Source: GWF2-33-9 sp964500435
Lineage (GTDB): Bacteria > Bacteroidota > Ignavibacteria > Kapaibacteriales > UBA2268
Direction: 5' to 3'
Assembly (NCBI GenBank): GCA_964500435.1
Contig: CAZCNL010000002.1
Location: 62,001-126,000, forward strand
DNA length: 64,000 nt
The notes beneath the pieces are model-generated. The model was not told the DNA's origin. It saw only the letters and a program-made list of their open reading frames with translations, and did not search any database. Positions 9,701 to 18,085 of this stretch are shown piece by piece; the first letter of the stretch is position 1, and every line of letters begins with the position of its first letter. Both the position numbers and the translations under genes were made by a program.

Positions 9701-9885
9701 AAAATGCTGTCGAATTTGTTACTCGTGCAAATGCTCCGAAAGCACAAGAACAAGAAGGTGCTCGTGCTGTTGCAGTCGAAACATATAAACGTACCGATGC
9801 AAAAATTGGTCGCAATGACCCTTGTCCGTGTGGAAGTGGTAAGAAATATAAAAATTGCCATGGTCGTGATATAAATTTAAATTAA
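6760..9885 (+). CDS. secA: Preprotein translocase ATPase SecA
   Basis: 1041 residues. Drives export of unfolded precursors through SecYEG by ATP hydrolysis at the inner membrane. Walker A is MATGEGKT at 160-167 and the DEAD-like box is VDEVDSVLIDEARTP near 270. The helicase motif MAGRGTDIKL and the RQLRGRAGRQGDPG motif VI are present. The C-terminal zinc-binding tail reads DPCPCGSGKKYKNCHG (CxCx8CH). Walker A lies about 55 residues later than in E. coli SecA because of a charged insertion at ~50-95. A second insertion in the first nucleotide-binding domain also matches the longer Bacteroidota-type SecA. The gene appears monocistronic. Confidence 0.98.
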   Translation: MLNFLKKIFPDKHKKDIQKILPIVEEINQYYAQFDALTDEQMREKTNEFKELIKSRIQALEDSKEEKLNKLRNEELDANQILTLNEEIKKLDKEIFEQTEVVLDEILPEAFALVKQACKRLTERRYHYEFAGGSQVWDMIPYDVQLIGGVVLHQGKIAEMATGEGKTLVAVLPIYLNALVGKGVHVVTVNDYLAKRDSDWMRPVYEFLGVTVGALQGNTQTEERKKIYNLDIIYGTNSEFGFDYLRDNMVVEQDQIVQRPHWFAIVDEVDSVLIDEARTPLIISGPVGETDQKYDLMNPRVKRLVDAQLQLVNKITAEAERLLQSDKKEDREEAGIALLRANRGFPKHKKLRKLLQEGANLKLMQETELFFLRDQGKRMHEIDDELFYVIDEKLHQIDITEKGRNLLANANEDVDMFVIPDIAAELSKIEGDSSLSPTEKERQKDEIHRIFAQRSDTIHTVTSLLRAYSLYERDVEYVVQDGKVQIVDEFTGRILEGRRYSEGLHQAIEAKENVKVQRDTQTLATITLQNYFRLYKKLAGMTGTAETEAAEFEKIYNLDVVVIPTNKPVIREDKDDMIYRTTREKYNAIIDEIERIIEEGRAVLVGTASVDVSEIISKMLTRKKIKHNVLNAKHHEREAEIIAHAGRKGAVTIATNMAGRGTDIKLDPEVRKNGGLAIIGSERHEARRIDRQLRGRAGRQGDPGSSIFYISLEDKLMRLFAAERIAKLMNTFKMPEGEPITHPMITKTVENAQKKVEENNFSIRKHLLEYDDVMNLQRELIYTKRRNALRGDRLRGELFDYIEDLAYEWYEKYHEDKDLKGLKNQVRSTLLCEINVSSDSEFDQMSAEQVVKEILRAAEDFYKRKEELLGKEYMAQLEKYAVLQTIDDKWKDHLRIMDEIKEGINLRAYGQKDPLLEYKSEAVDQFKNLLQEIAIGSVSVAFKFFPQMIQQEATIQKPQTTIPRVRSKSLEQRGIKYGRDENAVEFVTRANAPKAQEQEGARAVAVETYKRTDAKIGRNDPCPCGSGKKYKNCHGRDINLN

Positions 9886-9952
9886 TTTCAAAATTCAATT
9901 ATATTTTTTATATAATTATTCTGTTAATTATAAACTAAAATTAATTTGACTT

Positions 9953-10471
9953 ATGGAAAACAGCCTGGCTACAGATAATTTAGCACCATTGATGCTTCAT
10001 CTTGGCAGTCAGCAAGTTATTTTGCCGGGCTTTATTAATTTTGATGCAAATCCACAGTCTCCTCTTGAAATAAAAGCAGACGTCAGCAATTTACCTTATT
10101 CTTCGAATAGCGTTGACTTAATTTATTGTGTAAATTTGCTTCAAGTATTCTCACATCGTAAAGTTGATGAAGTGCTCCAAGAATGGTCGAGAGTTCTCAA
10201 AGTTGGCGGTTTGCTCATTTTAGTAATTCCCGATATGGAAAAAATATTACTGAATTATCATTTGGGGAAATTTTCCTGGGAACAAGTCAATTATTATCTT
10301 TTCGGCGAACAGAAAAATGAATTTGATTATCATTATAATAGTTTTGACTCCTTTTCAATAAAGTCTCATTTAATAAAGGCGCATTTTCGAATTTATGAAG
10401 TATCAAACTTGGACGAAAATGATTTCGCCAAGTTTCCTGTAATTTATGTACGTGCCGTGAAAGACAATTAA
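9953..10471 (+). CDS. Small SAM-dependent methyltransferase-like protein (COG4627-like)
   Basis: 172 residues with class I methyltransferase features: ADVSNLPYSSNSVDLIYCV carries the motif II acidic/hydrophobic region, and EWSRVLKVGGLLILVIPD is the post-motif III strand typical of Methyltransf_11. The usual Gly-rich SAM loop LxLGCGxG is replaced by LHLGSQQVILPGFINFD, so the Cys-Gly-x-Gly is absent. This resembles the short COG4627-type proteins often near glycan genes. Whether it still binds SAM is uncertain. It lies 67 bp after secA and converges on anmK. Confidence 0.7.
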   Translation: MENSLATDNLAPLMLHLGSQQVILPGFINFDANPQSPLEIKADVSNLPYSSNSVDLIYCVNLLQVFSHRKVDEVLQEWSRVLKVGGLLILVIPDMEKILLNYHLGKFSWEQVNYYLFGEQKNEFDYHYNSFDSFSIKSHLIKAHFRIYEVSNLDENDFAKFPVIYVRAVKDN

Positions 10472-10494
10472 TCTTTCATTGAATTTTTGATTTA

Positions 10495-11655
10495 TTATAT
10501 TGCCAAAGTTCCTAATATTGTGGAATTTGTTGCACCGGTTACCGATGGCAAATTCCCATTTTGCATTCTCAAAAAAAGCCAACCCAAATATGCAAAAGCT
10601 ACAGATTCCTTTGCTTCGGATGAAATACCGTAATCTTCAATATTTTTTACCTCCACATTTGATAATTTTTGTAAAAGTAAAGAAATGAGCAATTTATTAT
10701 TTTTCCCACCTCCGGAAATAACCAAGCGGGATGAATTTAGTTGTAAATCATTAATAGCATTTGCAATTGTGGTGGCAGTAAGTTCCGTCACCGTCCGTAG
10801 TAAATCTATTGGGTTAACTTGGTAATTCAATTTTTGTAACGCATTTTCAATAAATTTAGCATTAAATTTCTCACGACCAGTCGATTTGGGTGGCAGCAGC
10901 TTGAAATATTCATCATCTAACATTATCGTTAAAAGTTCTTTGTCAAGCGTGCCTTGACTTGCTAAATCACCATTTTCATCAAATTGTATCCCGAAGTATT
11001 TTGATGAAACTAAATCAATTAAGGTATTTGCAGGACCAATGTCATAAGCAATAATTTCTGAATCTGATTTATCAAAAGGAATTACAGTCATATTTGCAAT
11101 TCCCCCAAGATTCAAGCAAATAGTTGTTTTGTCCTGAGCTTTAAAGAAAAATGAATCAAAAATAGGCACAAGCGGAGCTCCTTGACCGCCGAATGCTATA
11201 TCGCCCGAACGAAAATCCCCTATCACAGGCTTTCCCAAATATTTTGCAAGGAAAGATAAGTTTACAGCTTGGTACGTTGAAATTATTTCTTTGCCTAAGA
11301 AATTTGTTGGTATGGGATTATGCCATAATGTTTGACCGTGAACAGCTACAAAATCGACTTCTGAATAATTAATTTGCTTTTTGGAAATAAATTCCATCAC
11401 GGCATCCACAATCATTTTGGAATAATAAAAATTAAATTGAGAAATATCTTGTATGCTAATTTTATTTTCGATTATTTCCTTAACTTTATTCGCATATTCA
11501 TTAGTTAATTTTATGCTGAAAAAGTCAAGTAAAGAAATCTTTAAGAAACTTTCTTCGTTGAATTCCACATAAGAGATATCAATAGCATCACAAGAAGTTC
11601 CCGTCATAATACCGATTCCATATAAAATTTTCTTCGTATTATTAAAAATATTCAT
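10495..11655 (-). CDS. anmK: Anhydro-N-acetylmuramic acid kinase
   Basis: 386 residues, full length. Phosphorylates and opens 1,6-anhydro-MurNAc from cell-wall turnover to MurNAc-6-phosphate. ASKHA-fold signatures: GIMTGTSCDAIDISYVEF (phosphate-1 loop), DFVAVHGQTLWHNP, the GDFRSGDIAFGGQGAPLVP segment, and NLGGIANMTVIP followed by AYDIGPANTLIDL. LVISGGGKNNKLL is the adenosine-binding region. All expected blocks are present. It converges with the methyltransferase gene (23 bp gap). It fits the cell-wall recycling theme with the VanX-like dipeptidase at 2.6 kb, though the two are not linked. Confidence 0.95.
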   Translation of the reverse strand: MNIFNNTKKILYGIGIMTGTSCDAIDISYVEFNEESFLKISLLDFFSIKLTNEYANKVKEIIENKISIQDISQFNFYYSKMIVDAVMEFISKKQINYSEVDFVAVHGQTLWHNPIPTNFLGKEIISTYQAVNLSFLAKYLGKPVIGDFRSGDIAFGGQGAPLVPIFDSFFFKAQDKTTICLNLGGIANMTVIPFDKSDSEIIAYDIGPANTLIDLVSSKYFGIQFDENGDLASQGTLDKELLTIMLDDEYFKLLPPKSTGREKFNAKFIENALQKLNYQVNPIDLLRTVTELTATTIANAINDLQLNSSRLVISGGGKNNKLLISLLLQKLSNVEVKNIEDYGISSEAKESVAFAYLGWLFLRMQNGNLPSVTGATNSTILGTLAI

Positions 11656-11680
11656 TTTTAGCCATTTTTTTTTAAAATTA

Positions 11681-11713
11681 TTTGCATTATTTAAACAATA
11701 AATTGTATATTTG
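11681..11713 (+). promoter_or_regulatory. Probable Bacteroidota-type promoter for the LysE-family gene
   Basis: TTTG at 11681-11684, 21-base spacer, TATATTTG at 11706-11713 (TAnnTTTG). Downstream, a short inverted repeat TTACAC-A-GTGTAA lies at 11727-11739 within the predicted leader and could be an operator. Confidence 0.5.
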
Positions 11714-11778
11714 TTTGTTAATAAAATTACACAGTGTAAAAAAGTATTAACATAATAAATATAAGAAGTAGTTAAAAA

Positions 11779-12501
11779 ATGTTAATCGCTTTAATAATCG
11801 GAACAATCATAGGGTTCGTTATTGCAGTTCCACCTGGTCCTGTGAGCGTTTCAGCTGCAAAATTATCAGTTTTCTCAAGCAAAAAAAGTTCAACAAGCTT
11901 CATAACCGCAACAGGTTTAATAGATTTTTTCTTTGCACTTTCGACCACCTTCGCTGCAACTGCAATTTCCCGAGCAATTAGTTCATTTACTTCTTCCCAT
12001 ATTTTAATAACAAATATAATTCAAATCTCTGTCGTTTTATTGTTTATACTTTTTGGCATTTTAAGCATAATCAAAAGTAAGAAAATTAATTCAATTGAAA
12101 TCAAATCTAATCCCAAAATACCTTTTTTAGATAGATTGGCACAAAGAGGACCGTTCTTTTTTGGCGTTGCAATCGCTGCTTCGAATTTAGCCAATCCAAC
12201 TTTTCTGCCCTCTTTAGGTTATTTATCAATACAAGTTGAATCTTTAAATTATTTCACTTTCGATTTCGGAACAAAGATTTTTTATGCGTTGGGGTTCGGC
12301 TTTGGTAATTTCTTATGGCTTTATTTGATGACAAGTATTTTGCACTTTAATAAAGACAAAATAAGTTCCATTTTCCAAACAAGGCTACAGCAATTTGCTG
12401 GAATTACATTCATAAGCTTTGGCACTTTGTTAGGCTACAAATTATTCCAAGTTATTCATTGGCAAGATATTTTTAGAATTTTTCTTTCCTTTTCCTTTTA
12501 A
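11779..12501 (+). CDS. LysE-family amino-acid exporter
   Basis: 240 residues, hydrophobic, with about six transmembrane segments. The first segment carries the family pattern IIGFVIAVPPGPVSVSAAK (PxGP motif). A cytoplasmic Lys-rich loop KSKKINSIEIKSNPK separates TM3 from the later half, and the TM4 region includes ASNLANPTFLP. LysE/RhtB proteins export amino acids such as lysine, arginine or threonine by proton exchange. The substrate here is unknown. The promoter match and a small inverted repeat upstream suggest its own regulated transcript. Confidence 0.85.
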   Translation: MLIALIIGTIIGFVIAVPPGPVSVSAAKLSVFSSKKSSTSFITATGLIDFFFALSTTFAATAISRAISSFTSSHILITNIIQISVVLLFILFGILSIIKSKKINSIEIKSNPKIPFLDRLAQRGPFFFGVAIAASNLANPTFLPSLGYLSIQVESLNYFTFDFGTKIFYALGFGFGNFLWLYLMTSILHFNKDKISSIFQTRLQQFAGITFISFGTLLGYKLFQVIHWQDIFRIFLSFSF

Positions 12502-12593
12502 ATTTTTTTCTTCACTTCTTAAATTCTTCTCACGCTTATTTTAATTCTTAAATATCTTTTTAATCATAAACTCAAATTTTAATAATTTGAAAT

Positions 12594-13106
12594 ATGACAA
12601 AAAAAGTGGAAATTGAACAGATTGTTTTTCTTTTGTATGTTGCATTAAAAAAGCCCGAAATAGATATTTTAGCTAAAATCACAGGAATTCCGAAATCAAA
12701 ATTAAACGAATGGAAAAATAAAAATGTTTGGGATGAAAAATTTTTAAGTGCAAATGAAAAAATAAATGAATTATTATTCGAGAATAATTATAACAATCCA
12801 ATTTCAATAAAGAAATCGAGCATTCAATTGATTATAGATTTTATTCATTCAATTTTGCAACGATTAGACCAGATGAAATCTAATATTGACGATATGGAAA
12901 TCGATGAAATTCTCAAAACAACACAAATTTTAAGTAGAGCAGTCCCACCATTAAGTAAAATTATTAATCAAATTGAAGAGAATAACAAGATAACAAAGGA
13001 AGATGAGCATTGGCTTAAAACTCTAAATCAAAATAAAGAGATACAAGTTGCAGCTCAAAATTTAATGTTCAAAATACAAGAAATGGAAAAACAACTGGAT
13101 TTGTAA
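12594..13106 (+). CDS. Hypothetical protein with HTH-like N-terminus and helical C-terminus
   Basis: 170 residues, highly charged, no signal peptide or membrane segment. The N-terminal ~45 residues (ILAKITGIPKSKLNEWKNKN, then VWDEKF) look like the helix-turn-helix of small terminase or resolvase-type proteins, where a Trp-rich turn follows the recognition helix. The rest is predicted alpha-helical with coiled-coil character, ending in KIQEMEKQLDL. I cannot assign a function. No large terminase or other phage gene is adjacent. A strong bidirectional terminator follows directly. Confidence 0.6.
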   Translation: MTKKVEIEQIVFLLYVALKKPEIDILAKITGIPKSKLNEWKNKNVWDEKFLSANEKINELLFENNYNNPISIKKSSIQLIIDFIHSILQRLDQMKSNIDDMEIDEILKTTQILSRAVPPLSKIINQIEENNKITKEDEHWLKTLNQNKEIQVAAQNLMFKIQEMEKQLDL

Positions 13107-13112
13107 TTCGAA

Positions 13113-13146
13113 AAAAAAGGCTGCCTTGAATAGACAGCCTTTTTTG
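13113..13146. terminator. Bidirectional rho-independent terminator
   Basis: Stem AGGCTG (13118-13123) with CAGCCT (13135-13140), extended by A/T pairs. T-tracts occur on both strands. It lies between the hypothetical gene and the convergent icd. Confidence 0.85.
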
Positions 13147-13165
13147 TTTAAAATATCATTTTAAA

Positions 13166-15394
13166 TTACAATGAATCAATAATTGCATTGAATGTAGGAC
13201 TTGGTCGCATTGCTTTTGTTGTTAGTTCTATATCGGGGAAATAATAACCACCAATATCAGTTGGATGACCTTGTGCAGCAAGCAACTCTTCATTTATTTT
13301 TGTTTCATTTTCTTTCAATTGCTTTGCAACTGGACCGAACCTTTTTGCTAAATCGGCATCTTTTGTTTGTTCAGCTAATGATTCTGCCCAATATAATGCC
13401 AAATAAAATGAACTTCCTCTGTTATCTATTTCATTCACTTTGCGAGATGGATAGCGTGCATTTTCCAAATATTTTCCTACGGCTAAATCGAGTGTTTCTG
13501 CTAAAACAGCAACTTTTTCATTTTTAGTTTTTTCGTAAATTAATTCCAAGGATGGCACCAAAGCACAATATTCACCAAGTGAATCCCAACGCAAGTGCCC
13601 TTCTTTCAAAAATTGTTGAACGTGTTTAGGAGCAGACCCACCAGCACCAGTTTCGAATAAGCCACCACCATTTAATAATGGTACTATTGACAATACTCTT
13701 GCGCTTGTTCCTAATTCCAAAATTGGGAATAAGTCTGTTAAATAATCACGGAGTATATTTCCAGTTACGGAAATTGTATCTTCGCCACGACGTGCTCTTT
13801 CAGTCGAAAATCTCATTGCTTGTTGCGGACTTAATATGCGAATATCTAATCCATTAGTGTCGAATTCTGGCAAATATTTATTAATTTTTGCAATTATATT
13901 TTTATCGTGTGCTCTATTTTCATCCAACCAAAATACTGCGGGTGAACCAGTCGCACGTGCTCTATTTACTGCTAATTTTATCCAATCTTTGATTGCAATA
14001 TCTTTTGTTTGGCACATTCTGAAAATATCGCCTTTTTCAACTGTTTGTTGCAAAAGTGTATTGCCGTCAAAATCAACTACTCGAATTATTCCATTATCTT
14101 GAGCTTCAAATGTTTTATCGTGGGAACCATATTCTTCGGCTTTTTGTGCCATTAAACCAACATTAGAGACATTGCCCATTGTTGCGGGGTCGAATTGCCC
14201 GTGTTGTTTGCAATCATCTATTATTTCTTGGTAAATAGTAGCGTATGAGCGGTCTGGAATCATAGCAATTGTATCGACCAATTCATCTTTTCTGTTCCAC
14301 ATTTTTCCACCATCTCGTACTACTACAGGCATTGATGCATCGATTATTATATTGTTTGGAACGTGCAAATTTGTAATTCCGTAACGGGAATCAACCATTG
14401 CTAATTCTGCTTGATTTTCGTAGCATTTATTTATGTCATTTAAAATTTCTTCTTTCTTTTCTGTTGGCAATTTTTCGATTTTGTCTAAAATATCTTGTAA
14501 TCCGTTATTAACATTTGCACCAATTTCTTTTAATGTGTCTTTGTGTTTTTCTAACGCTTCTTTGTAATAAACAGAAACAGCGTGCCCGAACATAATTGGA
14601 TCGGAAATTTTCATCATTGTTGCTTTTAAATGCAATGATAATAAAACACCTTCTTTCTTTGCAACTTCAATTTGCTCAGCATAAAATTTACGTAAAGCAG
14701 CAACATTCATCGAAGATGTGTCAATTACTTCACCTGGAAGTAAAGAAAGTTTTTCCTTCAATACTTTTGTTGAACCGTCTTTCCCAACAAATTCGATACG
14801 CACATCTGTTGCTTTATCCATAATCATTGAATTTTCAGAACCGTAAAAATCCTTTTCAGTCATATGAGCAACACGTGTTTTGGAGCCACTTTCGGGCCAA
14901 GGTTTCATCATTTTATGTGGATTCTTTTTTGCAAATTTTTTGACTGATAATGCTGGTCGTCTATCTGAGTTACCTTCACGTAAAACGGGATTTACAGCTG
15001 AACCAAGGACTTTTGAAAATCTTTCTTGTAATTTTTTATCTTCTTCTGTTTTCGCTTCTTCTGGGTAATTAGGAATATTATAGCCTTTCGATTGTAACTC
15101 CTTTATTGCGGCTTGAAGTTGAGGAATTGAGGCGCTTATATTGGGTAATTTTATAACATTTGCATCAGGCTGTTTTACGATTTCGCTTAATTCTGCTAAA
15201 TAATCTGGTATTTTTTGTTCTTCTGTTAAATTTTCGGGAAAGTTTGCAATTATTCTTCCTGCTAAAGAAATATCTTTTGTTTCAACTTCAACTCCAGTCC
15301 CTTTTGTATAAGCTTTTACGATTGGGAGCAAGCTATAACTTGCCAATTCGGGAGCTTCATCAATTTTTGTCCAAATAATTTTACTATTGTTCAT
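13166..15394 (-). CDS. icd: NADP-dependent isocitrate dehydrogenase, monomeric type
   Basis: 742 residues, the standard length of the ~80 kDa monomeric IDH (IDH-II), unrelated in length to the ~420-residue dimeric enzyme. Oxidises isocitrate to 2-oxoglutarate in the TCA cycle. The start IIWTKIDEAPELASYSLLPI is characteristic. Conserved blocks include ENSMIMDKATDVRIEFVGKD, MWNRKDELVDTIAMIPDRSY, DTISVTGNILRDYLTDLFP and NGGGLFETGAGGSAPKHV, which form the isocitrate and NADP sites. It is monocistronic, with a good terminator downstream and no other TCA genes nearby. It is divergent from prfB across 216 bp. Confidence 0.96.
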   Translation of the reverse strand: MNNSKIIWTKIDEAPELASYSLLPIVKAYTKGTGVEVETKDISLAGRIIANFPENLTEEQKIPDYLAELSEIVKQPDANVIKLPNISASIPQLQAAIKELQSKGYNIPNYPEEAKTEEDKKLQERFSKVLGSAVNPVLREGNSDRRPALSVKKFAKKNPHKMMKPWPESGSKTRVAHMTEKDFYGSENSMIMDKATDVRIEFVGKDGSTKVLKEKLSLLPGEVIDTSSMNVAALRKFYAEQIEVAKKEGVLLSLHLKATMMKISDPIMFGHAVSVYYKEALEKHKDTLKEIGANVNNGLQDILDKIEKLPTEKKEEILNDINKCYENQAELAMVDSRYGITNLHVPNNIIIDASMPVVVRDGGKMWNRKDELVDTIAMIPDRSYATIYQEIIDDCKQHGQFDPATMGNVSNVGLMAQKAEEYGSHDKTFEAQDNGIIRVVDFDGNTLLQQTVEKGDIFRMCQTKDIAIKDWIKLAVNRARATGSPAVFWLDENRAHDKNIIAKINKYLPEFDTNGLDIRILSPQQAMRFSTERARRGEDTISVTGNILRDYLTDLFPILELGTSARVLSIVPLLNGGGLFETGAGGSAPKHVQQFLKEGHLRWDSLGEYCALVPSLELIYEKTKNEKVAVLAETLDLAVGKYLENARYPSRKVNEIDNRGSSFYLALYWAESLAEQTKDADLAKRFGPVAKQLKENETKINEELLAAQGHPTDIGGYYFPDIELTTKAMRPSPTFNAIIDSL

Positions 15395-15610
15395 ACTACA
15401 CTCGTTTTATTTTAAAAAGTAAGGTTATTTTCTTGATTTTTTTATTTAATTTTATAATTTATTCTTATTTTCAAAATTACAAAATTTTTATAACTTATTT
15501 AGTTAATAAAAATTCTACAATGTAAATATTCACTTGAAGAAATATATTAAACTTATATTTGAATTATTTTTTTAAATTTTTCGTCTATATTTTATTAAAA
15601 AATACTTGCA

Positions 15611-16709
15611 ATGTTCGAACCACAAAAAACACAATTAGAAGCATTATCCGAACGAATTGAACAAATTCGGAGGTTTCTTTGACATTGATAATAAAATACT
15701 CGAACTCGAAGAAAAAGACAAATTAACACATAATTCCAATTTTTGGGACGACCCAGAATCTGCTAAGAAAATTTCCCAAGAAATTAGTAATTTAAAAGCT
15801 TGGATTGAAAGCTGGACAGATGCTAAAAATTTGCTTGATGACGTTTATGCTCTCGTTAGTTTAGCGGAAGAATCGAACGAACAATCTTATGAAAATGAAA
15901 TCCAAAAAGAAATAGAAAATGTTTCGAAAGTAATTGAAGAATTAGAAATCAAAGAGCTTCTTTCGGGACCTGATGATGATAAAACTGCCTTATTAACAAT
16001 TCATTCAGGCGCTGGTGGTACTGAAGCACAAGATTGGGCTGAGATGCTATTGCGAATGTACACAAGATGGGCTGAACGACACAATTTTAAAGTATATTTG
16101 ATGGAAGAATTAGAAGGCGATGTCGCAGGAATCAAGTCTGCTACTCTTGAAATTCAAGGTAAATTTGCTTTTGGGTTATTAAAGGGCGAAAGTGGTATTC
16201 ATCGCTTGGTGAGGATTTCCCCTTTCAATGCAAATGGTAAAAGACATACCTCGTTTGCTTCTGTTTATGTTTATCCCGAAATCGAAGATGACGTTGAAAT
16301 TGAAATTAATCCCGATGATATTGAAATGGATACTTTTCGTTCCGGTGGTAAAGGCGGTCAAAACGTAAATAAAGTTGAAACTGCTGTACGATTAAAACAT
16401 ATTCCTACAGGAATTGTTGTCGCTTGCCAACAAGAAAGACATCAATTGCAAAACCGTGAACGTGCTATGAAGATGCTTAAATCTCGCTTGTACCAATTGA
16501 AAAAACAGGAAGAAGAGCAACGAAAAGCAGAAATTGAAGGCAAAAAAATGAAAATCGAATGGGGCAGTCAAATACGTTCCTATGTTTTTCAACCATATAC
16601 TATGGTTAACGACCATCGCACAGAGTTGAAAAAAACTGATGTAGTTGCAGTTATGGACGGTGATATTGACGATTTCATAAAAGCATTTTTACTAATTAAA
16701 GATAATTAA
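15611..16709 (+). CDS. prfB: Peptide chain release factor 2 (programmed +1 frameshift)
   Basis: RF2 recognises UGA and UAA and releases finished peptides. Translation starts at the ATG at 15611. After 23 codons ending RRFL the zero frame meets TGA at 15680-15682. A +1 shift at CTT continues in frame as DIDNKILELEEKD, giving ~365 residues, the normal RF2 length. The conserved GGQ peptidyl-hydrolysis motif is FRSGGKGGQNVNKVETAVRL. The tail KKTDVVAVMDGDIDDFIKAFL is typical. A TATATTTG box at 15554-15561 may be the promoter -7 element. lysA follows 28 bp later and may share the transcript. Confidence 0.96.
15668..15683 (+). promoter_or_regulatory. prfB: RF2 programmed frameshift site
   Basis: CGGAGG (Shine-Dalgarno-like), then TTT, then CTT-TGA-C. 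The spacing matches the classic bacterial prfB autoregulatory site, in which slow RF2 termination at TGA allows a +1 shift on CTT. Both the internal SD and the slippery codon are intact. Confidence 0.95.
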
Positions 16710-16737
16710 ATTATTTTTCACAAAATTATAATATTTT

Positions 16738-17988
16738 ATGCTTGAATTTATTAATGGAAAATACTTGCTTTCAGGTGTGGACTTACTTGAATTAGTAAAT
16801 AAATATTCCTCACCTTTGTATGTTTATGATAGTCAAAAAATGATATCGCAATATAAACGTATGCATTCTGCTTTTTCTGTGAAAAATTTAAAAATTAATT
16901 ATGCCGCAAAAGCTTTAACTAATATTTCAGTTTTGAAATTATTCCAAAAACTTGGTGCCGGCTTAGATGCTGTTTCAATACAAGAGGTAAAATTGGGGCT
17001 TGAAGCAGGTTTTAAACCGGAAGACATTTTATTTACACCAAATTCTGTTTCAATTAAAGAAATCGAAAAAGCAATTCAATATAATGTTAAAATCAATATT
17101 GATAATATTGATATACTCGAATATTTCGGACATTCTCACTCAGAAATTCCTGTATGCATAAGGATAAACCCTCATATTTTAGCAGGTGGCAATTCAAATA
17201 TCTCAGTCGGACATATTGATTCTAAATTTGGGATTTCAATTCATCAAATGCCTTTGGTTAAAAGAATTGTATCTACTTTAAAAATGAATATCGAGGGTTT
17301 GCATATGCACACTGGCTCTGATATTTTAGATGTTGATGTTTTCTTGCAAGCAGCTGATATTTTATTTAACACTGCAAAAGAATTTCCAAATTTAACGTAT
17401 ATCGATTTCGGCAGTGGATTCAAAGTTAAATATAAACCAGAAGATTACGAAACTGATATCGAAGAATTTGGCAAAGAAATGAGCAACAGGTTTAATCAAT
17501 TTTGCAATGAATATGGAAAAGAGCTTACACTAATGTTTGAACCCGGCAAATTTTTGGTTAGCGAATCGGGCATTTTTCTTGTTCAAACAAATGCGATTAA
17601 ACAAACAACTTCAACAATTTTCGCTTGTATTGATAGCGGTTTTAATCACTTGATTCGTCCAATGTTTTATAATGCTTATCATGAAATTATTAATATTTCT
17701 AATCCCGAGGGCAGACCAAAAATATACACAGTTGTTGGTTATATTTGCGAAACAGACACTTTCGGGTGGAATCGAAAATTAAACGAAGTGCGTATTGGTG
17801 ACGTTTTAGCTTTTAAAAATGCCGGTGCTTACGGTTTCACGATGGCATCGAACTATAATTCTCGATATCGTCCAGCCGAAGTTTTAATCCACAATGGTAA
17901 AGATTTCCTTATTCGAAAGAGAGAAAGCTTCGATGATTTATTGAAAAATCAAATTGTTTTATCAAACGAAATTGATGATATTAATTAA
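16738..17988 (+). CDS. lysA: Diaminopimelate decarboxylase
   Basis: 416 residues. PLP enzyme converting meso-diaminopimelate to L-lysine, the last step of lysine synthesis. The PLP lysine lies in INYAAKALTNISVLK (~residues 56-70). HMHTGSDI binds the cofactor phosphate region. EPGKFLVSESG and YICETDTFGWNRKL carry the substrate and catalytic Cys-Glu segment. GAYGFTMASNYNSRYRPAEV is the C-terminal signature. It follows prfB by 28 bp and ends at a strong terminator, so prfB-lysA is probably a two-gene unit. Confidence 0.96.
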   Translation: MLEFINGKYLLSGVDLLELVNKYSSPLYVYDSQKMISQYKRMHSAFSVKNLKINYAAKALTNISVLKLFQKLGAGLDAVSIQEVKLGLEAGFKPEDILFTPNSVSIKEIEKAIQYNVKINIDNIDILEYFGHSHSEIPVCIRINPHILAGGNSNISVGHIDSKFGISIHQMPLVKRIVSTLKMNIEGLHMHTGSDILDVDVFLQAADILFNTAKEFPNLTYIDFGSGFKVKYKPEDYETDIEEFGKEMSNRFNQFCNEYGKELTLMFEPGKFLVSESGIFLVQTNAIKQTTSTIFACIDSGFNHLIRPMFYNAYHEIINISNPEGRPKIYTVVGYICETDTFGWNRKLNEVRIGDVLAFKNAGAYGFTMASNYNSRYRPAEVLIHNGKDFLIRKRESFDDLLKNQIVLSNEIDDIN

Positions 17989-18017
17989 TTTTTTTAATTT
18001 ATAAATATCATCCTACG

Positions 18018-18054
18018 AAAAAGGGCTGCTTTTTTGAAACAGCCCTTTATTTTT
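18018..18054. terminator. Rho-independent terminator between lysA and subtilase gene
   Basis: Perfect 9-base stem AAAGGGCTG (18020-18028) with CAGCCCTTT (18040-18048), followed by ATTTTTG on the plus strand. The minus strand also ends in a T-rich run, so it can serve both convergent genes. Confidence 0.85.
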
Positions 18055-18085
18055 GTAATTACTAATTTCAACAAAATCTTATCTT

